Shown in pieces: positions 17,167 to 25,809 of a DNA stretch of 64,000 nt; within the stretch, counting starts at the first letter, position 1; every line of letters begins with the position of its first letter. Under the pieces are notes generated by a model. The model saw nothing but the letters and a program-made list of their open reading frames with translations, was not told where the DNA came from and made no database searches. Both the position numbers and the translations under genes were made by a program. Source of the stretch: Corallococcus coralloides DSM 2259 (lineage in GTDB: Bacteria > Myxococcota > Myxococcia > Myxococcales > Myxococcaceae); contig NC_017030.1 in the NCBI RefSeq assembly GCF_000255295.1, forward strand, positions 9,336,328 through 9,400,327. The letters run 5' to 3'.

Positions 17167-20100
17167 CTACTGCCCACTTCCACGGCGCGGGGTCCGGGCC
17201 TCCATCGCCCCCAGCACCTGCGCGGCCAGGGCCTCTCCCTCCCGCCAGCCCGCCACCCGGGCGCGCTCCCTCGCCTGCTCCAGCCGCTCACGCGCCTCCG
17301 GCGCCCGGCCTCCCGCCACCAGCAGGCGTCCGGCGTTGTAGTGGATGCGCGCCACCTCCTGGGCGTCCCCACCCTGCTCGGCCAGGGCGAGCGCGCGCTC
17401 CAGGTCCGACAGCGCCTGGGCCGGCTCGCCCGCGAGGACCCGCAGGCCCGCGAGCTGCGACAGCGCCCGCGCCTGGCCCACCGGGCTGCCCACCGAGCGC
17501 GCCTGCTCCGCCGCGCGCGTGAAGGCCACCCGCGCCCGGTCCAGCTGTCCCAGCCGCTGCTGCAGCCGACCCAGGAGCAGGTAGTGCTCCCAGAAGAAGT
17601 CCGCCACGTACGGGGTCCGGTTCCCCATGCGCTGGAAGGCCCGCGCGAGCAGCTCCACCGCGGCCGTCGTCTCGCCCTTGACCTCGCGCACGCGCGCGAG
17701 TTCGCCCAGGACCAGGGCCTCGACCTCCGGGTCCGAGCCCGCTGGGCTCTGCGCCATGCTGAGGCGCACCTCCGCGTCGTCCACGCGCCCCAGCTTCAGC
17801 TCCGCGACAGCCAGGCGCCGCGCGGCCTCCGCCCACCGGCCGGGCGTCTGCATCACCGGCACGCGGTCCAGCCACGGCGTCACCAGCCCGTCCACCGCGG
17901 CGGGGTCCGCCTGCGTGAGACATCCCGCCGCGCGCGCGAGCACGTCCAGCTGCCAGCGCACCACCGCCGCCGTCGCGCCGGGCGCCCGGCCCAGGGCCCA
18001 GCGGAAGAACTCCACCGCCGAGCGCCACTCGCCTCGCGCCGCGAACCAGTCTCCCGCCCGCTCGCACGCGGCCGGCGCGCCGGAGGAACCCGCGCCCAGC
18101 AGGTGGTCCGCCACCCGCACCTCGCGGGCCGGCTCCTGCACGAACGCCTCGTAATCCAACGTCTCCGCCAGCTCCCGGTGCGCGCTCCGCAGCTGCGAGG
18201 GCGACAGGCGCTCGCGCAGCACCTGCCGCGCCTCCTCGCTCGTGAAGCGGAAGATGCCGGGCTGCCCGGGCACGGGCACCACCCACTCCGCGTCCTCCAG
18301 CACACCGGCGCCGTCCGTGGCCGTCAGCGACACGCGCACCAGCTCCGCGGAGAAGAGCGAGCCCTCCACCGCGGCCCGCTGGAGGAAGCGCAGCGACGCG
18401 GCGGGCAGCAGCTCCAACCGCGCGCCCAGGGCCTGCCCCAGGCCTTGCGGCAGCGCCGCGGGGGACAGCGGGCCATTGGATTGGAAGCCGCTCTCCGTGC
18501 GCTGCAACACCCCCACCGACACCAGCAGCCGCACCAGCGCCAGCGCATGCGCGGGATTGCCGCGCACCCGGTCCGCCACCGCCCGCTCCAGCGACGGCGA
18601 CAGGGCCATGCCCAGGCTCGCGGTGAGCAGCGCGTTCAGCTCCGACGGCGACAGGCCCTCCAGCACCGTCACGGGCAGCGACGCCAGCGCCGTGGGCACC
18701 GCGTCCACGTCACCCGTGGCCACCAGCGACACGCCCAGCTCCTTCGCCGCGAGCAGCCCCGCGAGCATCTCCAGCGAAGGGCCGTCCACGCGGTGCACGT
18801 CGTCCACCAGCAGCAACAGGCCGGACGGCTTCGCCACGCGCTGGATGGCGTCCACCACCGCGCCGTCTCCCGCCGGCAGGAATCCGCCGCCTGACGGCGC
18901 GCCCCGCGCGAGCCTCCGCCAGAGCGCCGCGGCCTCCGGTTCGGAGAGGCCCAGCCCCGACAGCGGCGGCAGCGACGCGTCCCCGCCCGTGGCGGCCCGC
19001 GACAGCGCGGCGAACACCGTGCGCCACAGCCCCAGCGCTCCCGCGGAGCGAGGGTCTCCCCCCCACGCGTACACCACGCGCGGCGAGGCGCCCGTGGCCA
19101 GCTCCGCCACCGCCTCCAGGAAGCGGCTGCGTCCCACGCCCGAGGGCCCCACGAAGAGCCGCGCGCCGCCTTCACCCTTGCATGCTGCCTCCACCACCAT
19201 CGCCGCCTGGGTCAGCGCCTCGTCGCGCCCCACCAGCGATTCCACGCGGTTCGCGGGCGCGCCGGACTCCACCCGCCATGCCGTGCCGCCGGGCAGCTCG
19301 CGCGACATGCCGATGCGCACCCCGCCCGACTCCACCAGCAGCGCCTTCACGGAGGCGCCCACCAGCAGCTCCCCGGACACCGCCGCGTCCGCCAGCGCCT
19401 GCGCCCGCTCCAGCCCCAGGCCGGACAGCCGGGCCGCTCCCGCCTCCGCGCTCGTGCGCACCACGCCGGACTCCAGGCCCCGCCGCACGTTCAGGCCCGC
19501 GCCGCCCAGCTCCTCCGCACACTTCAGCGCGCGCGTCGCGTCGTCCGCGCGAGCCTGCGGCAGGCCGAAAGGCAGACACCAGTGCGTGTCCGACAGCGCC
19601 AGCGCCTCCACGTGGTGGCGCGCCGAGACCTGCGCCACCGCCTCGCGCAGCCGGACGGCCTGGGCCGGCTCGCCCGCGACCACCAGCAGCGTGAGCCGGC
19701 GCATCTGCGCCTGCGCGTCCATGGCGCGGATCTTCACCGTGGGGCCCGGGGCTTCATCTCCGAGGGCCGGGGGGCCGTCGTCGTCCTCGTGCGCGGCAGG
19801 CGGCTCGGCCAGGGCGGAGGCCGGCGGCGCGGGCACCTCCATCGTCGGGTCGGTGGGCGGCTCGTGCACGGCGCCGTCGCCGCGGCGCGCGGGGGCCTTG
19901 GCCGTCGGCGCGTCGGGGAGGTCCTCGTCGCCCAGGTGCACGGGCGGCTCGCGCAGCGCGGGCATCACCGGCAGCCCGGGCGAGGCGTCTCCGGAACCGG
20001 AACCAGACGAAGGCGTGAGCGACTTCTGCGCGGCGTCCACGCCCACGGGCGTGAGCGAGTTGCCGCACGCGGGGCAGAAGCGGCTGGTCGCGCTGGTGGA

Positions 20101-21159
20101 CTGGCCACAGCGCGGGCACGACACGTTGGAGGGCTCGCGGACCTGGGGCAGTCCGGGCTCGCCGCTGCCCGCGTCGCGCAGCCGCGCCAGCACCGTGTCG
20201 CCCACCAGCCGCGTCACCACCGCGGGGACGCTCTCCTCCGGCGCCTCCGGCATTTCATCCAGATAGGCCTGGAGCGCGCGGGCCACGTCGGCGCAGCGGG
20301 CGAAGCGCTGACCGGGGGCGCGGTGGAGCATGCGCAGGATGATCTGCTCCAGCAGTGGCGACAGCCCCTCCACGAACTGCGAGGGCCGGGGCACCGCCGC
20401 CAGCGCGATGCGCCGCATGGCCTCCGCGGGGTTGTCCGTGTCGATGAACGGCCGGCGCGTGCACAGCTCCCACAGCACGACTCCCAGCGCGAACTGGTCG
20501 CTGGTGCCGGAGACGGGCTCGTTGCGCACCTGCTCCGGCGACATGTACCGCAGCTTGCCCTTGAGCACGCCCGTGCGCGTGCGGCTGGCGCGGATGGTCG
20601 CCTTGGCCACGCCGAAGTCCACCACCTTCGTCACGCCGTCCAGGCGCACCATGATGTTCTGCGGGCTGATGTCCCGGTGCACCAGCTCCAGCGACGCGCC
20701 CTGGCTGTCTCGCGCGTGGTGCGCGTGGTCCAACCCCAGCGCCGCGTCGCGGATCATCTGCGCGCAGACGCGGTGGGGCAGCGGCGTGCCGGCCCGCGCC
20801 GCGGCCTTCGCCAGGCGGGCCAGGTTCTCGCCCTCGATGTACTCCATGGCGATGTAGAACGTGCCCTGCCATGCGCCGACCTCGTACAGCGAGACGACGT
20901 TCGGATGGTTCAGGTGCGCCGCGACGCGGGCCTCGTCGAGGAACATCTCCACCGAGCCGTCGTGCTCCAGCAGGTCCGGCAGCAGGCTCTTGAGGATGAC
21001 GGGGCGCTCGAAACCGCTCACGCCCACCTGACGTGCCAGGAAGATTTCCCCCATGCCCCCCACGGCTACGCGGCGCAGCACCGCGTACCTGCCGAAGATG
21101 AGGGAAGACGGGGAAGCACCGGACACCATCGCCCTTGCACCGTACCCAGCGATCCCCAT
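17167..21159 (-). CDS. Large Ser/Thr protein kinase with zinc ribbon, P-loop ATPase and TPR modules
   Basis: This 1330-residue protein starts with a Hanks-type kinase domain (about 23-290): glycine loop VAVGGMGEIF, catalytic Lys57 in VILKS, HRDISPQN at 151-158 and DFGVAKA at 171-177. A linker holds a double-CxxC zinc ribbon (CPRCG ... CPACG) and a Pro/Ala-rich region. Next comes a cyclase-like or effector region and then an AAA_16-type NTPase with P-loop GPSGVGRS near 666 and Walker B LLLLVDDVHR. The last 250 residues are TPR-like helices. This architecture is common among myxobacterial signalling kinases. An internal start (MVSGASPSS, 21129) is possible. No transmembrane helix is evident. 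Confidence 0.88.
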   Translation of the reverse strand: MGIAGYGARAMVSGASPSSLIFGRYAVLRRVAVGGMGEIFLARQVGVSGFERPVILKSLLPDLLEHDGSVEMFLDEARVAAHLNHPNVVSLYEVGAWQGTFYIAMEYIEGENLARLAKAAARAGTPLPHRVCAQMIRDAALGLDHAHHARDSQGASLELVHRDISPQNIMVRLDGVTKVVDFGVAKATIRASRTRTGVLKGKLRYMSPEQVRNEPVSGTSDQFALGVVLWELCTRRPFIDTDNPAEAMRRIALAAVPRPSQFVEGLSPLLEQIILRMLHRAPGQRFARCADVARALQAYLDEMPEAPEESVPAVVTRLVGDTVLARLRDAGSGEPGLPQVREPSNVSCPRCGQSTSATSRFCPACGNSLTPVGVDAAQKSLTPSSGSGSGDASPGLPVMPALREPPVHLGDEDLPDAPTAKAPARRGDGAVHEPPTDPTMEVPAPPASALAEPPAAHEDDDGPPALGDEAPGPTVKIRAMDAQAQMRRLTLLVVAGEPAQAVRLREAVAQVSARHHVEALALSDTHWCLPFGLPQARADDATRALKCAEELGGAGLNVRRGLESGVVRTSAEAGAARLSGLGLERAQALADAAVSGELLVGASVKALLVESGGVRIGMSRELPGGTAWRVESGAPANRVESLVGRDEALTQAAMVVEAACKGEGGARLFVGPSGVGRSRFLEAVAELATGASPRVVYAWGGDPRSAGALGLWRTVFAALSRAATGGDASLPPLSGLGLSEPEAAALWRRLARGAPSGGGFLPAGDGAVVDAIQRVAKPSGLLLLVDDVHRVDGPSLEMLAGLLAAKELGVSLVATGDVDAVPTALASLPVTVLEGLSPSELNALLTASLGMALSPSLERAVADRVRGNPAHALALVRLLVSVGVLQRTESGFQSNGPLSPAALPQGLGQALGARLELLPAASLRFLQRAAVEGSLFSAELVRVSLTATDGAGVLEDAEWVVPVPGQPGIFRFTSEEARQVLRERLSPSQLRSAHRELAETLDYEAFVQEPAREVRVADHLLGAGSSGAPAACERAGDWFAARGEWRSAVEFFRWALGRAPGATAAVVRWQLDVLARAAGCLTQADPAAVDGLVTPWLDRVPVMQTPGRWAEAARRLAVAELKLGRVDDAEVRLSMAQSPAGSDPEVEALVLGELARVREVKGETTAAVELLARAFQRMGNRTPYVADFFWEHYLLLGRLQQRLGQLDRARVAFTRAAEQARSVGSPVGQARALSQLAGLRVLAGEPAQALSDLERALALAEQGGDAQEVARIHYNAGRLLVAGGRAPEARERLEQARERARVAGWREGEALAAQVLGAMEARTPRRGSGQ

Positions 21160-21268
21160 CCCCCGCCAGTCCCCGGCCCTTTGGTTTCAAACCGGGAGCC
21201 ATTAGCCGTTCCGCCCCCGTGTGGGGTCCTGACGTACCGGGCGCGAGTCACGTGGACCCAACCACGTT

Positions 21269-23140
21269 TCAGACGTACCAGGTCAGCCTTCCCGCCTGCT
21301 CGGACGACCCGGGCACAAGGGTCAACGGCGACACATACAGCCCGCGCCGCTCCCGCTTCCACCAGGCTCCGGTGCGCTGGCGCTCCGCCCGGGACGTCAT
21401 CCGGTAGTCGTGGAGCACCGCCCGTACGAGCCGGGGCGGACGGTCCGGGAAGGGGTTGGACGCGAACAGCCCCAGCACCTCCGGCGAGCCCTCCAACAGC
21501 CGCTCCATCAGGGCCAAAAACCACGAGGGCGGCGACCCCAGCGCGGCGAACCACATCTGCCAGTCCAGCCGGGGCTGATGCGGGGCGACCTGGCGCGGTG
21601 GCCGGTCCACGCCCGACGTCTTGTATCGGAACGGGTACTCCACCCAGTGCACGCCGTCGTTCGAGCCCTCCACGGTGATTTCCGGCCGGTCCACCGTCAT
21701 CACCGCGAACAGGCCGTAGGAGTTCACCGAGTGCAGCGGCACCACCCGGTCCTCCAGCCAGTCCACCGCCCGCACCAGACGCTCCGGGCCGCGAGGCCAC
21801 CACCCCATCCGGCGCAGCTGCTCCACGGTGCCCAGCGTGAGGAGCGGCACCGCCGCGGCCACGGCCAGCGCCGTGCCCGGAACCGATGGCCGCCGCGCGG
21901 GACCGGCGTCGCGCCACAGCGCTTCCGGCAGCACGCGCCGCAAGGCCGCGTCATCCAGCAGCCACAGCCCCAGCGCCAGCGACTGGACGTTGAAGAAGCC
22001 GTAGTTGCCCGTGGCAATGATGGCCGCCTGCAACGCGGAGAGGATGCCGAAGGTGGCCTGCCGTACACGCCGGGGACCGAAGGCGAGGAACGGCACCGCC
22101 GTCTCCGCCGCCAGCACCGCCGCCGTGCCCGCGTGGCGCACCGGGCGCGGAAGCTGGTGCGCGGTCCAGCCGCCGCGCGTGGGCAGGGGCGCGGTCTCGA
22201 AGTACACGTCGCACGCGCTCAACTCACGCCACGTCCGGTCGCCCGAGTGGAACTTGCTGATGCCTGAACCGAAGTAGAGCCGGAACACGAGCATGCGGAA
22301 GAGGAACACCTCCAGCGCGGACACGTCCCGCTTCCCCAGCCCGGGCCTCACGCCGACCGGCGCGGTGAGCGCGCCCAGGAGCCCCATCTCCAACAGCAGC
22401 ACGTCCCACTGGAACGACAGGAACTCGCGCCCCAATGACACATAGGACAGGTACAGCGCCCACAGCGCGGCGGCGCTCGGGAGCGGGGCCACGTTGAGGA
22501 GCAGCGCCAGCGACAGGGCCTGTCCCACGCGGCAGCCTCGCACCAGCGCCGCGTCCGACGCGTCCTTCCAGAACACGGAGGGACGGCGCCAGCGGCCCTG
22601 CGCGGCCCAGCGCTCGGACTGCGCCACGTCGCGGATGGGACGGATGCCCTTCTCTCCGTAGAGCCCCAGCACCTGCTTCCCCAGCGACGTGAAGGCGATG
22701 AGGAACGTGCCGCCCAACAGGCGCATGAAGGCCCAGCGCACCAGGCGGTGCTCCGCGGGCTCCGTCACGCGGCTGAACAACCACGTGTCCCACCGCGACG
22801 CGCGCCGGCGGTGGTGCGCGATGACCGAATACACCGCGCCCGCCACGTGCCGGACGCCGGGCGCCAATCCCAGACGCGCGGCCAGACGCGTGCTCCAACG
22901 GGGCGACCAGGCGAGCATGCGGAAGACGGCCTCCGCGCCGGACGAGCGGCGTCCCGACGGCTCCACCAGCTGCATGGCCCGCAGCATGTCCTTCTTCGGA
23001 ATGCCCAGGAGCTTGAGCAGCCACCTGCTCCCGCGCGCGAAGCGCACCCGGCCGCCGGTGTCCTGGCGCCAGCGAGCCACCCAGCGCTTGCAGAAGCCGC
23101 AGTCTCCATCGAACAGCACCAGCGGTTGCATCTCGCGCAT
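21269..23140 (-). CDS. DCC thiol-disulfide oxidoreductase domain fused to lipase maturation factor domain
   Basis: Starting at 23140 (MREMQPLVLF) the protein has about 623 residues. The first 130 contain LVLFDGDCGFCKRW (CxxC at Cys14/Cys17), the signature of DUF393/DCC proteins. The rest is a multi-helix membrane region followed by a lipase maturation factor-like domain, including LYFGSGISKFHSGDRTW, SYGLFAVMTVDRPEI and PRLDWQMWFAALG. Lipase maturation factors assist folding of secreted lipases in the ER of animals; bacterial homologues are poorly studied. Fusion to a thiol-redox domain suggests a membrane-bound folding or disulfide function. Frames starting further upstream would overlap the divergent MBL gene. 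Confidence 0.83.
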   Translation of the reverse strand: MREMQPLVLFDGDCGFCKRWVARWRQDTGGRVRFARGSRWLLKLLGIPKKDMLRAMQLVEPSGRRSSGAEAVFRMLAWSPRWSTRLAARLGLAPGVRHVAGAVYSVIAHHRRRASRWDTWLFSRVTEPAEHRLVRWAFMRLLGGTFLIAFTSLGKQVLGLYGEKGIRPIRDVAQSERWAAQGRWRRPSVFWKDASDAALVRGCRVGQALSLALLLNVAPLPSAAALWALYLSYVSLGREFLSFQWDVLLLEMGLLGALTAPVGVRPGLGKRDVSALEVFLFRMLVFRLYFGSGISKFHSGDRTWRELSACDVYFETAPLPTRGGWTAHQLPRPVRHAGTAAVLAAETAVPFLAFGPRRVRQATFGILSALQAAIIATGNYGFFNVQSLALGLWLLDDAALRRVLPEALWRDAGPARRPSVPGTALAVAAAVPLLTLGTVEQLRRMGWWPRGPERLVRAVDWLEDRVVPLHSVNSYGLFAVMTVDRPEITVEGSNDGVHWVEYPFRYKTSGVDRPPRQVAPHQPRLDWQMWFAALGSPPSWFLALMERLLEGSPEVLGLFASNPFPDRPPRLVRAVLHDYRMTSRAERQRTGAWWKRERRGLYVSPLTLVPGSSEQAGRLTWYV

Positions 23141-23279
23141 CGGGTCGCGCCTCCGTCCGACGACAAAGGTGCGCGCGGCGGTCGGGATGCGAAGGGGGCA
23201 GGAGGGCTCGCTGGAGGGGCAGGCGGGCAGCGGAGCGGGGCCCCCTGTCACCTGGGTCCAGGTGCCTAGCTTTGTCCGC

Positions 23280-23933
23280 ATGAGCGAGCCCAAGGCCCAG
23301 GCGAAGAAGACGGATGAAATCGTCCCCGGCGTGCACCACTGGACCGTCTCCGACGACCGGCTCGGCGGCACCCGCAGCGACGCCTACGCGGTGGTGGACG
23401 ACGACGGCACCGTCACCCTCATCGACCCGCTGCCCATCGACGAGAAGGCCCTGCGCAAGCTGGGCGACATCGACGCCATCGTGCTCACCGCGGGCAACCA
23501 CCAGCGCTCCGCGTGGCGCCTGCGCAAGGTGTTCGGCGTGCCCGTCTGGGCGCCCGAGGGCGCGCAGGGCCTGGAGGAGAAGCCGGACTTCGAATACGTG
23601 AACGGCACCACGCTGCCGGGCGGCCTCAACACCTTCCAGACGCCCGGGCCCACGGAGGCCATGTACACGCTGTGGCTCCAGAAGAGCCCGCACGCGGTCG
23701 TGTTCATCTCCGACCTGCTGTCACACGAGGGCCGGCGCACGCCCACCTTCGTCCCCGGCGAGTACCAGGACGAACCGCTGCGCACGCGCACCAGCATCCA
23801 GCGCATCCTGGACCACCTGCCCATCCAGACCGTCTGCTTCGCGCACGGCGCGCCCATCCTCAAGGACGGCGCCAGCGCCCTGCGCAAGGCCCTGGAGGAG
23901 GACGACGAGTTCCCGCACGCCCCCGCGCCCTGA
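23280..23933 (+). CDS. MBL-fold hydrolase-like protein with degenerate metal site
   Basis: The 217-residue product has the metallo-beta-lactamase fold order: VVDDDGTVTLIDPLPID, a segment DAIVLTAGNHQRSAWRLRK where HxHxDH motifs normally sit, and later VVFISDLLSHEG and QTVCFAHGAPIL. The usual first metal motif is reduced to NHQRSA, so two-metal binding is doubtful; the HG near the end is retained. It could be a one-metal or metal-free relative. The start at 23280 follows a G-rich region without a strong ribosome binding site. Its 3' end converges with the next gene, with a gap of four bases. Confidence 0.78.
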   Translation: MSEPKAQAKKTDEIVPGVHHWTVSDDRLGGTRSDAYAVVDDDGTVTLIDPLPIDEKALRKLGDIDAIVLTAGNHQRSAWRLRKVFGVPVWAPEGAQGLEEKPDFEYVNGTTLPGGLNTFQTPGPTEAMYTLWLQKSPHAVVFISDLLSHEGRRTPTFVPGEYQDEPLRTRTSIQRILDHLPIQTVCFAHGAPILKDGASALRKALEEDDEFPHAPAP

Positions 23934-23937
23934 GCCT

Positions 23938-24735
23938 TCAGTCCGGAGGCACTTCGCGCACCAGCACGTGGCCGGCATCCTGGCCCGGAGGCGCCAGCTC
24001 CAGCCGGGCCCCTGCTTCCGCGCGGTCCAGCAGCGCGCCCAGCGACAGCAGGTCGGTGACGGGGATGCGCACGGCGGGCGCGACGGGTGAATCCCCCCGG
24101 AGCATCGCCCGGGCCACGCGGGCCTCGTCGGAGAGGTCCGTCTCATAGACGAAGGTGCGCTCGTCGTAGTCGTGGCCTCCGGGGACGCGCCCCACCAGCC
24201 GCATGGGCCCCAGCCGCGAGTGCACGCGCACGGCGGGGTTGTCCCACTGGGTGACGCCGCGCAGCCGCTTCGCGCGCACCATGCCCAGCGTGAGGAGCTT
24301 CACCCACGCGGACGCGCCCCGCCCCGGCAGGAAGCTGAACAGCGACACGCCCACGAACAGCCCCGGCGTCAGCGACGGCGCCACGTAGCAGGCCGCGCCG
24401 ATGGCCGACTCCTCGTCCGCCAGGAGCAGCCGCTCACGCGCGGACGCCTTGAGCAGCCGCGCGGGACAGCGCAAGAGCCCGATGGCGCCGGGCAGCAGGT
24501 ACAGGTCCGACAGCACCCAACGCGGCACGCCGATGCCGCCGAACGCCAGCTGATTGAGCGTGAGGTACTGTCGCGCGAGCTCCGCGTTGTGCTCGGCCAT
24601 CAGGTGCGTCACCGGGATGCCGTACGGCGCCAGGTCCAGTGACGGCACATGCACGCCGGAGCCCAGCGCCTGCAATGACAGCTCCGGAGTCGCGGCGAAG
24701 AACGCCTGGGCCTGCGACGCGAGCTCACCCGCCAT
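23938..24735 (-). CDS. Conserved-looking protein of unknown function
   Basis: The start at 24735 (MAGELASQAQ) overlaps the end of the amidinotransferase-like gene by 11 nt, which suggests translational coupling; a longer frame begins at 24762. The 265-residue protein has no signal peptide but a moderately hydrophobic centre (TPGLFVGVSLFSFLPG). I do not recognise a family. Coupling to the upstream gene suggests both act on the same small molecule or in one complex. Confidence 0.6.
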   Translation of the reverse strand: MAGELASQAQAFFAATPELSLQALGSGVHVPSLDLAPYGIPVTHLMAEHNAELARQYLTLNQLAFGGIGVPRWVLSDLYLLPGAIGLLRCPARLLKASARERLLLADEESAIGAACYVAPSLTPGLFVGVSLFSFLPGRGASAWVKLLTLGMVRAKRLRGVTQWDNPAVRVHSRLGPMRLVGRVPGGHDYDERTFVYETDLSDEARVARAMLRGDSPVAPAVRIPVTDLLSLGALLDRAEAGARLELAPPGQDAGHVLVREVPPD

Positions 24736-25627
24736 CGGCTTCGATGTCCTTCGCCACGACATCCAGCCGGTACTCGGGCGGAATCGAGACGCGCGAAGCC
24801 TCCACCGACGCGCGCGACACGAGGCAGCGCGACGAACCCCCGCCCTTCTCCGTCAGCTCCGGCATTGGCATGGACACCACGCGCATGCCCAGGCGCTCGA
24901 AGGTCTCCACGATGTGCGCGGGCATCACCGTGGGCGCGAGCAGGTCCCTGCCCAGCGGCAGCCCATTCGTCGCATAGCGGCGGATGTCCGCCTCCGTCAC
25001 CCGCACCAGCCGGTTCGCGCCGAAGCGCTGCTCCAGGAGCGCCACCGACTCCGGCGCCACCACGTCCGGGCACACCACCAGCCGGTCCACCGCGGGCAGG
25101 GGCAGCACCGCCATGTTCCCGTGGAACGCGGGCTCGCGCACCTGCACGCGCAGCACCTCGCCGGGGAAGTGCTTCTGGGCCGCCTCCAGCCCGTCGAGCG
25201 TCGTGCGCCCGCCCCAGAACAGGAGCGTCACGCCGTCGAACGTCGCCACGTCGCCGTGCGCCTCCCAGATGCCCACGCCCGGATCCACGACCTCCAGGCC
25301 CAGACGGCGGGCCAGCGGCGTCCAGTGGTCGCGCTCCGTGAAGCGATGCGCGCTCATCATCTTGGGCAGGAGGAACAGCGGGGCCTGGCCCTCGCGCGCC
25401 ACCACCTGGCCACACTCGGCGGCGTAGGGCATGCCCGTCAGCGCGTCCGACGGCGAGGGCAGCGCCACCACCGTGCCGCCTCGGGACTCGATGTGCCGGG
25501 CGAGCGTCAGCCACTCCCGCCGCGCGCCGCGCGCATCCGCCGGAGCGGCCTCACGGCTGCGGAAGTTCGAACGGCCTCGCAACGCCCAGCCCCGGCCCGG
25601 GGGCGACATCAGGAAGAGGTCCATCAT
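24725..25627 (-). CDS. Amidinotransferase/dimethylargininase (DDAH)-family enzyme
   Basis: This 300-residue protein has the features of the guanidine-modifying superfamily. EAHGD (122-126) corresponds to the substrate-binding acidic motif, His159 in AFHGNMAV to the catalytic His, and Cys268 in KGGGSSRCLVS to the nucleophile near the C-terminus. Such enzymes act on arginine or methylated arginines (hydrolysis to citrulline, or amidino transfer); the reaction here is not determined. The gene is divergent from the antiporter gene and overlaps its downstream partner by 11 nt. Confidence 0.8.
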   Translation of the reverse strand: MMDLFLMSPPGRGWALRGRSNFRSREAAPADARGARREWLTLARHIESRGGTVVALPSPSDALTGMPYAAECGQVVAREGQAPLFLLPKMMSAHRFTERDHWTPLARRLGLEVVDPGVGIWEAHGDVATFDGVTLLFWGGRTTLDGLEAAQKHFPGEVLRVQVREPAFHGNMAVLPLPAVDRLVVCPDVVAPESVALLEQRFGANRLVRVTEADIRRYATNGLPLGRDLLAPTVMPAHIVETFERLGMRVVSMPMPELTEKGGGSSRCLVSRASVEASRVSIPPEYRLDVVAKDIEADGG

Positions 25628-25809
25628 TCCTCGCTTCTAGCCACCGCTCCGGAGCCTCACAACGCATCCGTCTCCAGCCCTGAGAAAACAGTCTGGCAAA
25701 ATGCAACGCCCGCCTGTCCCCTCTCAATTCCCTCCGAAAGGGGGTTGCCCCACCGCCCCGCGCGCATGGCATCCTCGCCATTTTTGAGCACAAACGGGGC
25801 TGGGGATTC

